Assembly (NCBI GenBank): GCA_965662045.1
Contig: CBFIGE010000002.1
Coordinates: 62,001 to 126,000 of the forward strand
Direction: 5' to 3'
Length of the DNA stretch: 64,000 nt
DNA from: UBA3478 sp965662045
Lineage (GTDB): Bacteria; Bacteroidota; Bacteroidia; Flavobacteriales; Flavobacteriaceae
In this document: in pieces, positions 8,604-16,703 of the stretch
Position numbering within the stretch: position 1 is the stretch's first letter
Layout: the number at the start of each line of letters is the position of its first letter
Notes under the pieces: model-generated
Databases searched by the model: none
Told to the model about the DNA's origin: nothing
The model's input: the letters and a program-made list of their open reading frames with translations, nothing else
Position numbers and translations under genes: made by a program

Positions 8604-9146
8604 ATGTCAAGAATAGGAAATAATCCAATAGCAATCCCCTCAGGAGTAGAGGTGAGTGTTCAAGACGGAACGGTGACTGTAAAAGGTAAATTAGGAGAGT
8701 TGATACAAACTTTTGACACTGTGGGTGTTGAAGTAGCCGAGGGTAAAGTTCGAGTTACACGATCTGCGGATAAAAAAGATGATAAGTCTAAACACGGATT
8801 GTACCGAGCTTTAATTGCCAATATGATAGTTGGAGTATCGGATGGGTTTACGAAGGAACTAGAACTCGTTGGTGTTGGATATCGAGCGAGCAATCAAGGG
8901 CAACAATTGGACTTAGCAATTGGTTTTTCGCATAACATCGTAATGAATATTGCGCCTGAAGTGAAAATTGAAACGGTGTCAGAAAAAGGTAAAAATCCAA
9001 TTGTAAAGCTTAGCTCACATGATAAGCAATTAGTTGGTCAGGTAGCAGCTAAAATTAGATCATTTAGAAAGCCGGAGCCATACAAAGGAAAAGGAATCAA
9101 ATACGTCGGAGAGATCATCAGACGTAAAGCAGGTAAATCAGCATAA
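8604..9146 (+). CDS. rplF: 50S ribosomal protein L6
   Basis: A 180-residue uL6, starting MSRIGNNPIAIPSGVEV. The two repeated domains are visible, with LELVGVGYRA in the middle and FRKPEPYKGKGIKYVGEIIR at the C-terminal domain. It lies near the sarcin-ricin loop and the factor-binding site. Normal spc-operon location. Confidence 0.98.
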   Translation: MSRIGNNPIAIPSGVEVSVQDGTVTVKGKLGELIQTFDTVGVEVAEGKVRVTRSADKKDDKSKHGLYRALIANMIVGVSDGFTKELELVGVGYRASNQGQQLDLAIGFSHNIVMNIAPEVKIETVSEKGKNPIVKLSSHDKQLVGQVAAKIRSFRKPEPYKGKGIKYVGEIIRRKAGKSA

Positions 9147-9159
9147 TAAGTTTTGAATC

Positions 9160-9513
9160 ATGGGATTATCAAAAACAGATAGAAGACTAAGAATAAAGAG
9201 AAGAATTAGAAAAATTTCTTCAGGAACTTCTGAAAGACCAAGACTTGCTGTCTTTAGAAGTAATAAAGAGATTTACGCTCAAGTAATTGACGATACCAAA
9301 GGTGTTACAATTGCTGCAGCATCTTCTCAAGACAAAGAGCTCAAAGTAGAAGGAACAAAGACTCAAATTGCAGCCGAGGTTGGAAAATCTATCGCAAAGA
9401 AAGCAATGGATAAAGGGATCTTAGAAGTCGCTTTTGATCGCGGAGGAAATTTATATCACGGAAGAGTTAAATCTTTGGCTGAAGGGGCAAGAGAAGGAGG
9501 ATTAAAATTTTAA
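9160..9513 (+). CDS. rplR: 50S ribosomal protein L18
   Basis: A 117-residue uL18 with the basic N-terminus KTDRRLRIKRRIRKISSGT, then RPRLAVFRSNKEIYAQVIDD and the C-terminal FDRGGNLYHGRVKSLAEGAR. It carries 5S rRNA into the large subunit with L5. The rpsE start follows 6 bases after its stop. Confidence 0.98.
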   Translation: MGLSKTDRRLRIKRRIRKISSGTSERPRLAVFRSNKEIYAQVIDDTKGVTIAAASSQDKELKVEGTKTQIAAEVGKSIAKKAMDKGILEVAFDRGGNLYHGRVKSLAEGAREGGLKF

Positions 9514-9519
9514 TTGACT

Positions 9520-10044
9520 ATGGCACAAAAAAATAGAAATATAGAAACCGTTAAACCTGGAGGTTTAGAATTGAAAGATCGTTTGGTCGGTGTTCAACGT
9601 GTAACTAAAGTAACCAAAGGAGGTAGAGCATTTGGATTCTCAGCAATTGTAGTTGTTGGAAATGAAGATGGTGTTGTAGGTCATGGATTAGGTAAGTCTA
9701 AAGAGGTAGCTACTGCAATTGCTAAGGCTGTTGAAGATGCTAAGAAAAACCTCATCAGAATACCATTGAATAAAGGAACACTCCCTCACGAGCAAAAAGG
9801 TAAATTTGGTGGTGCACGGGTGTATATACAGCCTGCCTCTCAAGGTACCGGAGTAATTGCTGGTGGAGCGGTAAGAGCAGTACTCGAATCTGTAGGAGTT
9901 CACGATGTACTTTCTAAGTCACAAGGATCTTCTAATCCTCACAATGTGGTTAAAGCGACATTTGACGCTTTGACTCAATTAAGAGATGCTGGAACAGTGG
10001 CAAAGCAAAGAGGAGTTAGTCTAGATAAGGTATTTAAAGGATAG
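9520..10044 (+). CDS. rpsE: 30S ribosomal protein S5
   Basis: A 174-residue uS5. The ATG at 9520 (MAQKNRNIETV) is preferred to an in-frame TTG at 9514, which touches the rplR stop. Motifs: LKDRLVGVQRVTKVTKGGRA (S5 RNA-binding domain), VGHGLGKSKEVATAIAKAVE, and GTGVIAGGAVRAVLESVGVH. S5 lines the mRNA channel, and its mutations affect decoding accuracy. Confidence 0.97.
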   Translation: MAQKNRNIETVKPGGLELKDRLVGVQRVTKVTKGGRAFGFSAIVVVGNEDGVVGHGLGKSKEVATAIAKAVEDAKKNLIRIPLNKGTLPHEQKGKFGGARVYIQPASQGTGVIAGGAVRAVLESVGVHDVLSKSQGSSNPHNVVKATFDALTQLRDAGTVAKQRGVSLDKVFKG

Positions 10045-10048
10045 GCAA

Positions 10049-10228
10049 ATGGGAAAGATTAAAGTAACACAAATCAGAAGTAGTATAAAACGTCCACAAA
10101 ACCAAAAGCGTACATTGGAAGCCCTTGGTTTGCGCAAAATTGGACAAGTCGTAGAGCACGACGCTACACCTAATATTTTAGGGATGGTTAATATTGTAAA
10201 ACATTTGGTTTCCACTAAGGAAGCATAA
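10049..10228 (+). CDS. rpmD: 50S ribosomal protein L30
   Basis: A 59-residue uL30 found by reading the gap between rpsE and rplO. It begins MGKIKVTQIRSSIKRPQNQ and continues KRTLEALGLRKIGQVVEHD, the family signature, ending HLVSTKEA and TAA at 10226-10228. L30 binds 23S rRNA domain II. The gene starts 4 bases after the rpsE stop, and rplO begins 12 bases after it. Confidence 0.96.
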   Translation: MGKIKVTQIRSSIKRPQNQKRTLEALGLRKIGQVVEHDATPNILGMVNIVKHLVSTKEA

Positions 10229-10240
10229 ATCTAAGTTATA

Positions 10241-10687
10241 ATGAATTTAAGTAGCTTAAAGCCAGCAGATGGCGCTGTAAATAGAGAAGGAAAAAGAGTT
10301 GGACGTGGACAGGGTTCTGGAAAAGGCGGTACAGCCAGAAGAGGACACAAAGGAGCTAAGTCTAGATCTGGATATTCGAGAAAAATCGGTTTCGAAGGTG
10401 GACAAATGCCACTTCAACGTCGTGTACCGAAATTCGGTTTTAAGAATATCAATAGAAAAGAATATCAGGCTGTAAATCTGTCAAAGATTCAAGAGCTTGC
10501 TGATGCAGGAATAACTGAAATTAATCTTGATACCCTTTTGGCCCACAATGTGGTTAAAAAACAAGATTTAGTAAAAATATTAGGAAATGGTGAGCTCAAG
10601 GCAAAGGTTAATGTCGTTGCTCACAAATTTAGTGCAAGTGCCGCTGCTGCTATTGAGAAAGCTGGTGGCGAAGCTAAAACTATATAA
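10241..10687 (+). CDS. rplO: 50S ribosomal protein L15
   Basis: A 148-residue uL15 with the long basic glycine-rich N-terminal extension (KRVGRGQGSGKGGTARRGHK) that threads into 23S rRNA, then FEGGQMPLQRRVPKFGFKN and the C-terminal globular domain. Normal position before secY in the spc section. Confidence 0.97.
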   Translation: MNLSSLKPADGAVNREGKRVGRGQGSGKGGTARRGHKGAKSRSGYSRKIGFEGGQMPLQRRVPKFGFKNINRKEYQAVNLSKIQELADAGITEINLDTLLAHNVVKKQDLVKILGNGELKAKVNVVAHKFSASAAAAIEKAGGEAKTI

Positions 10688-10697
10688 GACCTAAACG

Positions 10698-12041
10698 ATG
10701 AATAAAATTGTTGAAACATTAACGAATATCTGGAGAATCAAAGAGCTAAGAGAACGTTTACTATTAACTCTTTCGATGCTATTGGTTTACAGATTTGGCG
10801 CTCAGATTGTATTACCGGGTATAGACACTGCTCAACTCTCAGAGCTAAACGCCAATACTGAACAAGGAATTCTAGGAATTCTCAATGCATTTACTGGTGG
10901 AGCTTTTGCGAATGCTTCTATTTTTGCTCTTGGGATTATGCCATATATCTCAGCTTCAATTGTAGTCCAACTTATGGGTATTGCAATTCCATATTTACAA
11001 AAACTGGATAAAGAAGGTGAAAGCGGAAGAAAAACAAAGAACCAAATAACACGTTGGTTGACAATTGCGATATGTGTCGTTCAGGCTCCAACTTATTTAT
11101 TTGGTTTAAGCGCTTTAGGTGTGCCGGATTCTGCTTTCGTTTTAGGTAAAGGTTTAAATTTCATGTTTCCTGCAGTCACGATTCTAGTAACAGGTACTAT
11201 TTTCGCAATGTGGTTAGGTGAGAAAATTACAGATAAAGGAATTGGAAACGGTATATCACTTTTAATTATGGTTGGTATTATTGCCACCATGCCTCAATCT
11301 TTCGTTCAAGAATTTATTTCTAGGACAACAAACTCTAACGGTGGTTTTATGTTTGTCCTGATTGAATTGATCGTTTGGTTTGTTGTCATATTACTTTCTG
11401 TATTATTAGTAATGGCCATGCGCCAGATTCCTGTGCAATACGCTAGAAGGACAGCTTCCGGTGGTTATGATAAAAACGCAGTAGGTGCTAGACAATACAT
11501 TCCATTAAAATTGAATGCTTCCGGTGTAATGCCAATTATCTTCGCCCAAGCGATTATGTTTGCACCTGGACTTATTGGACGTTCAATAAATCACACAAGT
11601 ATAGGACAATGGATGGAAGTTAATTTCCAAGATATCTTTGGACTAGCTTATAATATTTTATTTGGGGTACTCATCATTATTTTCACATTCTTCTACACTG
11701 CAATCACCGTACCAACTAATAAAATGGCAGATGATTTAAAGCGAAGTGGAGGTTTTATTCCTGGTATCCGACCAGGTAAAGAGACTGGAGATTACCTTGA
11801 TCATATCATGTCTTTAATTACATTCCCAGGTTCCATATTCTTGGCATTACTTGCAGTCTTGCCAGCGATTGTTGTTAAACTTATGGATGTACAAGCAGGA
11901 TGGGCGCTATTTTATGGAGGTACTTCATTGCTCATTATGGTTGGTGTAGCAATTGATACAGTACAGCAGATCAATGCGTATTTGCTCAATAGACATTACG
12001 ACGGTCTTATGAAGACGGGTAAAAACAGAAAAACAGCTTAA
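10698..12041 (+). CDS. secY: Protein translocase channel subunit SecY
   Basis: A 447-residue polytopic inner-membrane protein, the core of the SecYEG channel. Ten hydrophobic segments are expected from length and pattern. Visible motifs are YRFGAQIVLPGID near TM1, GIMPYISASIVVQLM (TM2, plug region), GIGNGISLLIMVGI, QIPVQYARR on the cytosolic C4 loop and a large C5 loop GIRPGKETGDYLDHIM, which contacts SecA and the ribosome. It starts 10 bases after rplO, and infA begins 1 base after it. Confidence 0.98.
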   Translation: MNKIVETLTNIWRIKELRERLLLTLSMLLVYRFGAQIVLPGIDTAQLSELNANTEQGILGILNAFTGGAFANASIFALGIMPYISASIVVQLMGIAIPYLQKLDKEGESGRKTKNQITRWLTIAICVVQAPTYLFGLSALGVPDSAFVLGKGLNFMFPAVTILVTGTIFAMWLGEKITDKGIGNGISLLIMVGIIATMPQSFVQEFISRTTNSNGGFMFVLIELIVWFVVILLSVLLVMAMRQIPVQYARRTASGGYDKNAVGARQYIPLKLNASGVMPIIFAQAIMFAPGLIGRSINHTSIGQWMEVNFQDIFGLAYNILFGVLIIIFTFFYTAITVPTNKMADDLKRSGGFIPGIRPGKETGDYLDHIMSLITFPGSIFLALLAVLPAIVVKLMDVQAGWALFYGGTSLLIMVGVAIDTVQQINAYLLNRHYDGLMKTGKNRKTA

Positions 12042-12042
12042 C

Positions 12043-12258
12043 ATGGCAAAACAAGCAGCAATAGAACAAGACGGATCTATCATTGAGGCATTGTCTAACG
12101 CTATGTTTAGAGTAGAATTAGACAACGGACACGTTGTCACAGCTCATATCTCTGGTAAAATGCGTATGCATTACATCAAATTATTACCTGGAGACAAGGT
12201 GAAATTGGAGATGAGCCCATATGATTTGACAAAGGCAAGAATAACATACAGATATTGA
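12043..12258 (+). CDS. infA: Translation initiation factor IF-1
   Basis: A 71-residue OB-fold protein of typical length: MAKQAAIEQDGSIIEALSNA, then FRVELDNGHVVTAHISGKMR and the C-terminal DLTKARITYRY. It blocks the 30S A site during initiation. It lies between secY (1 base) and rpmJ (1 base), so the three are surely co-translated or co-transcribed. Confidence 0.98.
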   Translation: MAKQAAIEQDGSIIEALSNAMFRVELDNGHVVTAHISGKMRMHYIKLLPGDKVKLEMSPYDLTKARITYRY

Positions 12259-12259
12259 T

Positions 12260-12376
12260 ATGAAAGTAAGAGCATCAATAAAAAAGAGAAGTGCGGATTG
12301 CAAAATCGTACGAAGAAAAGGGAGATTATACGTAATCAATAAAAAAAATCCTAGATACAAACAAAGACAAGGTTAA
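12260..12376 (+). CDS. rpmJ: 50S ribosomal protein L36, zinc-free form
   Basis: A 38-residue bL36 read directly from the infA-rpsM gap: MKVRASIKKRSADCKIVRRK and then GRLYVINKKNPRYKQRQG. The zinc-ribbon form has three Cys and one His; here only the single Cys at position 14 remains, and the other ligand positions hold Ser, Asn and Tyr-type residues. It is therefore the C-minus form, as is usual in Bacteroidota. The start ATG comes 1 base after the infA stop. Confidence 0.96.
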   Translation: MKVRASIKKRSADCKIVRRKGRLYVINKKNPRYKQRQG

Positions 12377-12378
12377 TT

Positions 12379-12753
12379 ATGGCTAGAATTGCAGGGGTTG
12401 ACATACCAAAACAAAAGCGTGGAGTTATATCGTTAACTTATATATACGGTGTAGGTCTCAATAGAGCGAAAGACATTTTAGCGCAAGCAGAGGTTTCTGA
12501 GGACAAAAAAGTTTCTGAATGGAATGACACTGAAATCAGTAACATCCGTGAAGCGGTTTCTCAATTTAAAATCGAGGGTGAATTGCGTTCTGAGACTCAA
12601 TTGAATATTAAGCGATTAATGGATATTGGGTGCCAAAGAGGAATTCGTCATCGTATGGGTCTTCCATTAAGAGGACAGCGAACGAAAAACAATTCAAGAA
12701 CCCGAAAAGGAAAACGTAAAACTGTTGCTAACAAAAAGAAAGCAACTAAGTAA
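12379..12753 (+). CDS. rpsM: 30S ribosomal protein S13
   Basis: A 124-residue uS13 starting MARIAGVDIPKQKRGVISLT. It has the helix-two-turn-helix region IKRLMDIGCQRGIRHRMGLP and the RTKNNSRTRKGKRKTVANKK tail that reaches A- and P-site tRNA. It begins 2 bases after rpmJ. Confidence 0.98.
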   Translation: MARIAGVDIPKQKRGVISLTYIYGVGLNRAKDILAQAEVSEDKKVSEWNDTEISNIREAVSQFKIEGELRSETQLNIKRLMDIGCQRGIRHRMGLPLRGQRTKNNSRTRKGKRKTVANKKKATK

Positions 12754-12791
12754 TCCTTAGTTGTCGAATAAAGTAGAGCATATTTAGAGCT

Positions 12792-13184
12792 ATGGCAAAA
12801 ACAAATAGTAAAGTCGCAAAAAAGCGCAAGGTGGTTGTTGAGTCTACGGGGGAAGCACATATCGTGGCATCTTTCAACAATATTATCATCTCATTGACAA
12901 ATAAAAACGGAGACGTGATTTCATGGTCTTCAGCAGGTAAAATGGGATTTAGAGGTTCTAAGAAAAATACCCCTTATGCAGCACAAACTGCAGCAGAGGA
13001 TTGTTCGAAAATCGCTCACGAGGCTGGTTTGAGAAAAGTAAAGGTATACGTCAAAGGACCAGGTAATGGTAGAGAGTCTGCAATCAGAACAATTCACAAT
13101 GCAGGTATTGAGGTGACTGAAATAGTTGATGTTACTCCACTGCCGCACAATGGATGTAGACCACCTAAGAGAAGAAGAGTTTAA
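12792..13184 (+). CDS. rpsK: 30S ribosomal protein S11
   Basis: A 130-residue uS11 with GEAHIVASFNNIIISLTNKN, GKMGFRGSKKNTPYAAQTAA and the invariant end VTPLPHNGCRPPKRRRV. It lies on the 30S platform near the Shine-Dalgarno/anti-SD helix. The gap to rpsD (82 bases) is larger than usual here and can fold. Confidence 0.98.
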   Translation: MAKTNSKVAKKRKVVVESTGEAHIVASFNNIIISLTNKNGDVISWSSAGKMGFRGSKKNTPYAAQTAAEDCSKIAHEAGLRKVKVYVKGPGNGRESAIRTIHNAGIEVTEIVDVTPLPHNGCRPPKRRRV

Positions 13185-13202
13185 TTTAAATAAATAATCC
13201 AC

Positions 13203-13252
13203 GGAGGAATACAAGCTATCGAAGGATAAAGCCTTAATTCATAGTTTCCTCC
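13203..13252 (+). promoter_or_regulatory. Candidate structured leader upstream of rpsD
   Basis: Three nested stems can be drawn in the rpsK-rpsD gap. The outer stem pairs GGAGGAA (13203-13209) with TTCCTCC (13246-13252). The middle one pairs CTAT (13216-13219) with ATAG (13241-13244), extendable by a G-U pair. The inner one pairs AAGG (13222-13225) with CCTT (13232-13235). The structure ends 14 bases before the rpsD ATG. S4 is an autoregulator in several bacteria, so an S4-binding leader is a reasonable guess. It could equally be an RNA processing site. Confidence 0.45.
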
Positions 13253-13266
13253 TATAATAATTAGTT

Positions 13267-13872
13267 ATGGCAAGATATACAGGACCAACTTCTAAAATCG
13301 CTCGAAAATTTGGCGAAGCTATTTTCGGAGAAGACAAATCTTTTGAAAGAAAAAACTACCCTCCAGGTCAACATGGATCGAACAAAAGGAGAGGTAAAAA
13401 ATCAGAGTATGCGATCCAGTTAATGGAAAAGCAAAAAGCCAAATATACCTATGGTATTTTAGAAAGACAATTCCGCAACTTGTTCTCTAAGGCGAATCGA
13501 AGTAAAGGAGTCACAGGTGAAGTTTTACTTCAATTGTGTGAGTCTCGACTTGATAATGTGGTTTATAGATTGGGTATTGCCCCATCAAGAAGAGGAGCAA
13601 GACAGCTCGTTTCTCACAGACACATTACTGTAGATGGAGAAGTGGTTAACATCCCTTCATACCAGTTAAAACCTGGACAAGTCATTGGAGTTAGAGAAAA
13701 GTCAAAATCGCTTCAGGCCATTGACTACTCTCTTTCAAACCATTCTAATGTCTACGAGTGGTTAACATGGAATGGAGAAAAGAAAGAAGGTGCTTTCGTA
13801 AGTATTCCTGAGCGTATTCAAATTCCTGAGACGATTAAAGAACAGCTAATCGTTGAATTGTATTCTAAATAA
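13267..13872 (+). CDS. rpsD: 30S ribosomal protein S4
   Basis: A 201-residue uS4 beginning MARYTGPTSKIARKFGEAIF. The N-terminal zinc-type cysteines are absent. The S4 RNA-binding domain follows as RLDNVVYRLGIAPSRRGARQ and VSHRHITVDGEVVNIPSYQL. It is a primary 16S binder and, in E. coli and Bacillus, a translational repressor of its own genes. The foldable segment just upstream fits that idea. Confidence 0.98.
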   Translation: MARYTGPTSKIARKFGEAIFGEDKSFERKNYPPGQHGSNKRRGKKSEYAIQLMEKQKAKYTYGILERQFRNLFSKANRSKGVTGEVLLQLCESRLDNVVYRLGIAPSRRGARQLVSHRHITVDGEVVNIPSYQLKPGQVIGVREKSKSLQAIDYSLSNHSNVYEWLTWNGEKKEGAFVSIPERIQIPETIKEQLIVELYSK

Positions 13873-13893
13873 TAACCCCAACACACATTTCAT

Positions 13894-14886
13894 ATGGCAT
13901 TACTAAATTTTCAAAAGCCTGACAAAGTAATAATGATTGAATCCAACGATTTCGAAGGAAAATTCGAATTTCGTCCCTTGGAACCGGGTTATGGATTGAC
14001 CGTTGGAAACGCGTTGAGAAGGGTATTGTTGTCTTCTCTTGAAGGGCATGCAATCACTTCTATTAGAATTGATGGTGCTGAGCATGAGTTTTCTGTTCTT
14101 CCAGGCGTCGTAGAAGATGTAACGGAAATTATATTAAACCTGAAGCAGATTCGCTTCAAGCGTCAAATTGATGACGTGGATAATGAAACTGTTGCGATAT
14201 CAATATCAAATGCAACAGAAATAAAAGCTGGTGATTTTCAAAGATTTATCTCAGGCTTCCAGATCTTAAATCCCGACTTGGTGATCTGTAATTTAGATGC
14301 TAACGTTAATTTCAATATGCAAATTATTATTGAAAAGGGTAGAGGATATGTCCCCGCAGATGAAAATAAGAAATCAAATGCTCCCATGGGAAGCATTGCT
14401 GTAGATTCTATTTTTACACCTATCAAAAATGTGAAATACAGTGTTGAAAATTTCAGAGTTGAGCAGAAGACAGATTTTGAGAAACTTGTTTTCGAAATCA
14501 GTTCAGATGGTTCAATCAACCCAAAAGACGCTTTGACTGAGGCTGCTAAAATTTTGATTCATCACTTTATGTTATTCTCTGATGAGCGTATCACTTTAGA
14601 AGCTGATGAACTTGAAAGCGCTGAAACATATGATGAAGAATCCTTGCACATGAGGCAGTTGCTTAAAACTAAATTGATAGACATGGATCTATCGGTTCGT
14701 GCCTTGAATTGTTTAAAAGCTGCTGAGGTAGATACGTTAGGAGACTTGGTTTCCTTTAACAAAAACGATTTGATGAAGTTTAGAAACTTCGGTAAAAAAT
14801 CTTTGACAGAATTAGAAGAGCTTGTTCAAAATAAGAATCTTCAGTTTGGTATGGATTTGACAAAATATAAATTGGATAGAGATTAG
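13894..14886 (+). CDS. rpoA: DNA-directed RNA polymerase alpha subunit
   Basis: A 330-residue alpha subunit. The N-terminal dimerisation domain shows PLEPGYGLTVGNALRRVLLS and LPGVVEDVTEIILNLKQIRF; an acidic linker follows. The C-terminal domain (about 255-330) has LDMDLSVRALNCLKAAEVDT-like helices and RNFGKKSLTELEELVQNKNL, the DNA- and activator-binding face. It is set between rpsD and rplQ, the common alpha-operon arrangement. Confidence 0.98.
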   Translation: MALLNFQKPDKVIMIESNDFEGKFEFRPLEPGYGLTVGNALRRVLLSSLEGHAITSIRIDGAEHEFSVLPGVVEDVTEIILNLKQIRFKRQIDDVDNETVAISISNATEIKAGDFQRFISGFQILNPDLVICNLDANVNFNMQIIIEKGRGYVPADENKKSNAPMGSIAVDSIFTPIKNVKYSVENFRVEQKTDFEKLVFEISSDGSINPKDALTEAAKILIHHFMLFSDERITLEADELESAETYDEESLHMRQLLKTKLIDMDLSVRALNCLKAAEVDTLGDLVSFNKNDLMKFRNFGKKSLTELEELVQNKNLQFGMDLTKYKLDRD

Positions 14887-14892
14887 TGAATC

Positions 14893-15453
14893 ATGAGACA
14901 CGGAAAGAAATTTAATCACTTAGGCCGAACGGCGTCACATCGCAAGGCGATGCTTGCCAATATGGCTTGCTCTCTTATTGAGCATAAAAGAATAAATACA
15001 ACGACGGCTAAGGCAAAAGCTTTAAAGCAATTTGTTGAGCCTATCGTTACAAGAGCGAAACAAGATAATAATGAAACTACTGATGAGTCTCGTCATAACA
15101 GACGTGTAGCCTTTTCTATGTTACGAGATAAGCATGCCGTCACCGAGTTGTTTTCAACAGTTGCTGAAAAAATCGGTGATCGTCCAGGTGGATACACTCG
15201 AATTATCAAACTTGGTAATAGACTCGGGGATAACGCAGATATGGCTATGATCGAATTTGTTGACTTTAATTCGATTTACAATGCTGAGGAGAAAAAGGCA
15301 AAGACTACACGAAGAAGTCGTCGATCAAAAGCTGCTACTGAAAAAGTAGAAGAGGTCGTTGAGACTAATGAAGAGGTTGTAGAAGTTGAGGAGCCACAAG
15401 CAGAGGCTGCAGAGGAGGCTGCAGATAGCGATTTAGAATCAAAAACGACTTGA
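14893..15453 (+). CDS. rplQ: 50S ribosomal protein L17 with acidic C-terminal tail
   Basis: The first 120 or so residues are an ordinary bL17 (MRHGKKFNHLGRTASHRKAM, RVAFSMLRDKHAVTELF, GGYTRIIKLGNRLGDNADMA). The remaining 65 residues form a low-complexity extension, first basic (KKAKTTRRSRRSKAATEK), then very rich in Glu and Ala. Extensions of this kind are common on Bacteroidota L17. It is the last gene of the operon, with a strong terminator 33 bases downstream. Confidence 0.97.
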   Translation: MRHGKKFNHLGRTASHRKAMLANMACSLIEHKRINTTTAKAKALKQFVEPIVTRAKQDNNETTDESRHNRRVAFSMLRDKHAVTELFSTVAEKIGDRPGGYTRIIKLGNRLGDNADMAMIEFVDFNSIYNAEEKKAKTTRRSRRSKAATEKVEEVVETNEEVVEVEEPQAEAAEEAADSDLESKTT

Positions 15454-15486
15454 TAAGTATGTTGATTAAATCGTAATAAAATATTA

Positions 15487-15516
15487 AAGGATACGTCATA
15501 ACGTATCCTTTTTTTT
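15487..15516 (+). terminator. Intrinsic terminator of the ribosomal operon
   Basis: A perfect 10-bp stem, AAGGATACGT (15487-15496) with ACGTATCCTT (15501-15510), closes a CATA tetraloop and runs into an eight-T tract. It lies 33 bases after rplQ and ends the r-protein operon ahead of carA. Confidence 0.92.
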
Positions 15517-15548
15517 ATGTTTTTTACCAAAGAGTAAAGGGTAGACCA

Positions 15549-16658
15549 ATGGATTACAAAAAGAGAAAAAAAGCACTTATTTTATTAGAAGATGGAACTG
15601 TATTTTATGGCAAATCGGTAGCTAACCAAGATGGAACTGCTTTTGGTGAGGTTTGCTTTAATACAGGAATGACTGGATATCAGGAGATTTTTACAGACCC
15701 TTCCTATTTTGGACAAATTATGGTATTGACCAATGCACATGTTGGCAACTATGGAACTAACGAAGATGAAGTAGAGTCTGATAGTATTAAAATAGCTGGT
15801 TTGGTTTGTAAAAATTTCAGTTATCAATACTCGAGACCTGCTGCAAGCAAAAGTTTAGAAGATTATTTAGAGAAAGACCAACTATTTGCCATTTCTGATG
15901 TGGACACCAGAGCTTTAGTCTCACATATTCGAGACAATGGTGCCATGAATGCTGTTATTTCAACTCGCGTAGACGAACTTGATCAATTGAAAAAAGAATT
16001 GAGTGTAATACCTCAAATGGCAGGTTTAGAACTTGCGTCTAAGGTTTCGACAAAAGAACCATATTTTTTTGGTGACGAAAAAGCGCCATTAAAAGTCGCT
16101 GCACTTGATATAGGAATTAAAAGAAACATTCTTAAATGCTTAGCTGAGCGCGGTGCATACGTTAAAGTTTTTCCATACGACACTCCTTTTAACGAAATGA
16201 AGGCATGGGCCCCAGATGGGTATTTTCTTTCAAATGGGCCTGGTGATCCAGAACCATTGACCAATGCAATTGCAGTTACCGAAGAAATCTTACAAGAGAA
16301 TGCTCCGCTTTTCGGTATTTGTCTAGGTCATCAAGTTTTGGCCTTAGCCAATAAAATTGAAACCTTCAAAATGCATAATGGACATAGAGGAATCAACCAT
16401 CCTATTCTCAACTTAATGACAAAACGCGGAGAAATAACCTCTCAAAACCACGGGTTTGCGGTAAATCTAGAACAAGTTGAAGTTAGCTCAAACGTGGAGA
16501 TGACCCACGTACATTTGAATGATCAAACGGTTGCTGGAATAAAAATTAAAAACAAACCTGCATTTTCTGTGCAATATCACCCTGAAAGTAGTCCGGGACC
16601 GCACGATTCGCGTTATCTCTTTGATGATTTTATAACATTGATGAGTACGAACAAATAA
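15549..16658 (+). CDS. carA: Carbamoyl-phosphate synthase small subunit
   Basis: A 369-residue glutaminase subunit that supplies ammonia for carbamoyl phosphate, the entry to arginine and pyrimidine synthesis. The N-terminal CarA domain has FGEVCFNTGMTGYQEIFTDP. The class I amidotransferase domain carries the nucleophile in FGICLGHQVLALA, then QNHGFAVN and the His/Glu pair in QYHPESSPGPHDS. The carB gene is not nearby. The position after rplQ and before eno is a familiar order in Flavobacteriia. Confidence 0.97.
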   Translation: MDYKKRKKALILLEDGTVFYGKSVANQDGTAFGEVCFNTGMTGYQEIFTDPSYFGQIMVLTNAHVGNYGTNEDEVESDSIKIAGLVCKNFSYQYSRPAASKSLEDYLEKDQLFAISDVDTRALVSHIRDNGAMNAVISTRVDELDQLKKELSVIPQMAGLELASKVSTKEPYFFGDEKAPLKVAALDIGIKRNILKCLAERGAYVKVFPYDTPFNEMKAWAPDGYFLSNGPGDPEPLTNAIAVTEEILQENAPLFGICLGHQVLALANKIETFKMHNGHRGINHPILNLMTKRGEITSQNHGFAVNLEQVEVSSNVEMTHVHLNDQTVAGIKIKNKPAFSVQYHPESSPGPHDSRYLFDDFITLMSTNK

Positions 16659-16703
16659 AAGTATTCCTTAATTTCGCGCCGAAACACAATTAAATCATAA
16701 CCA

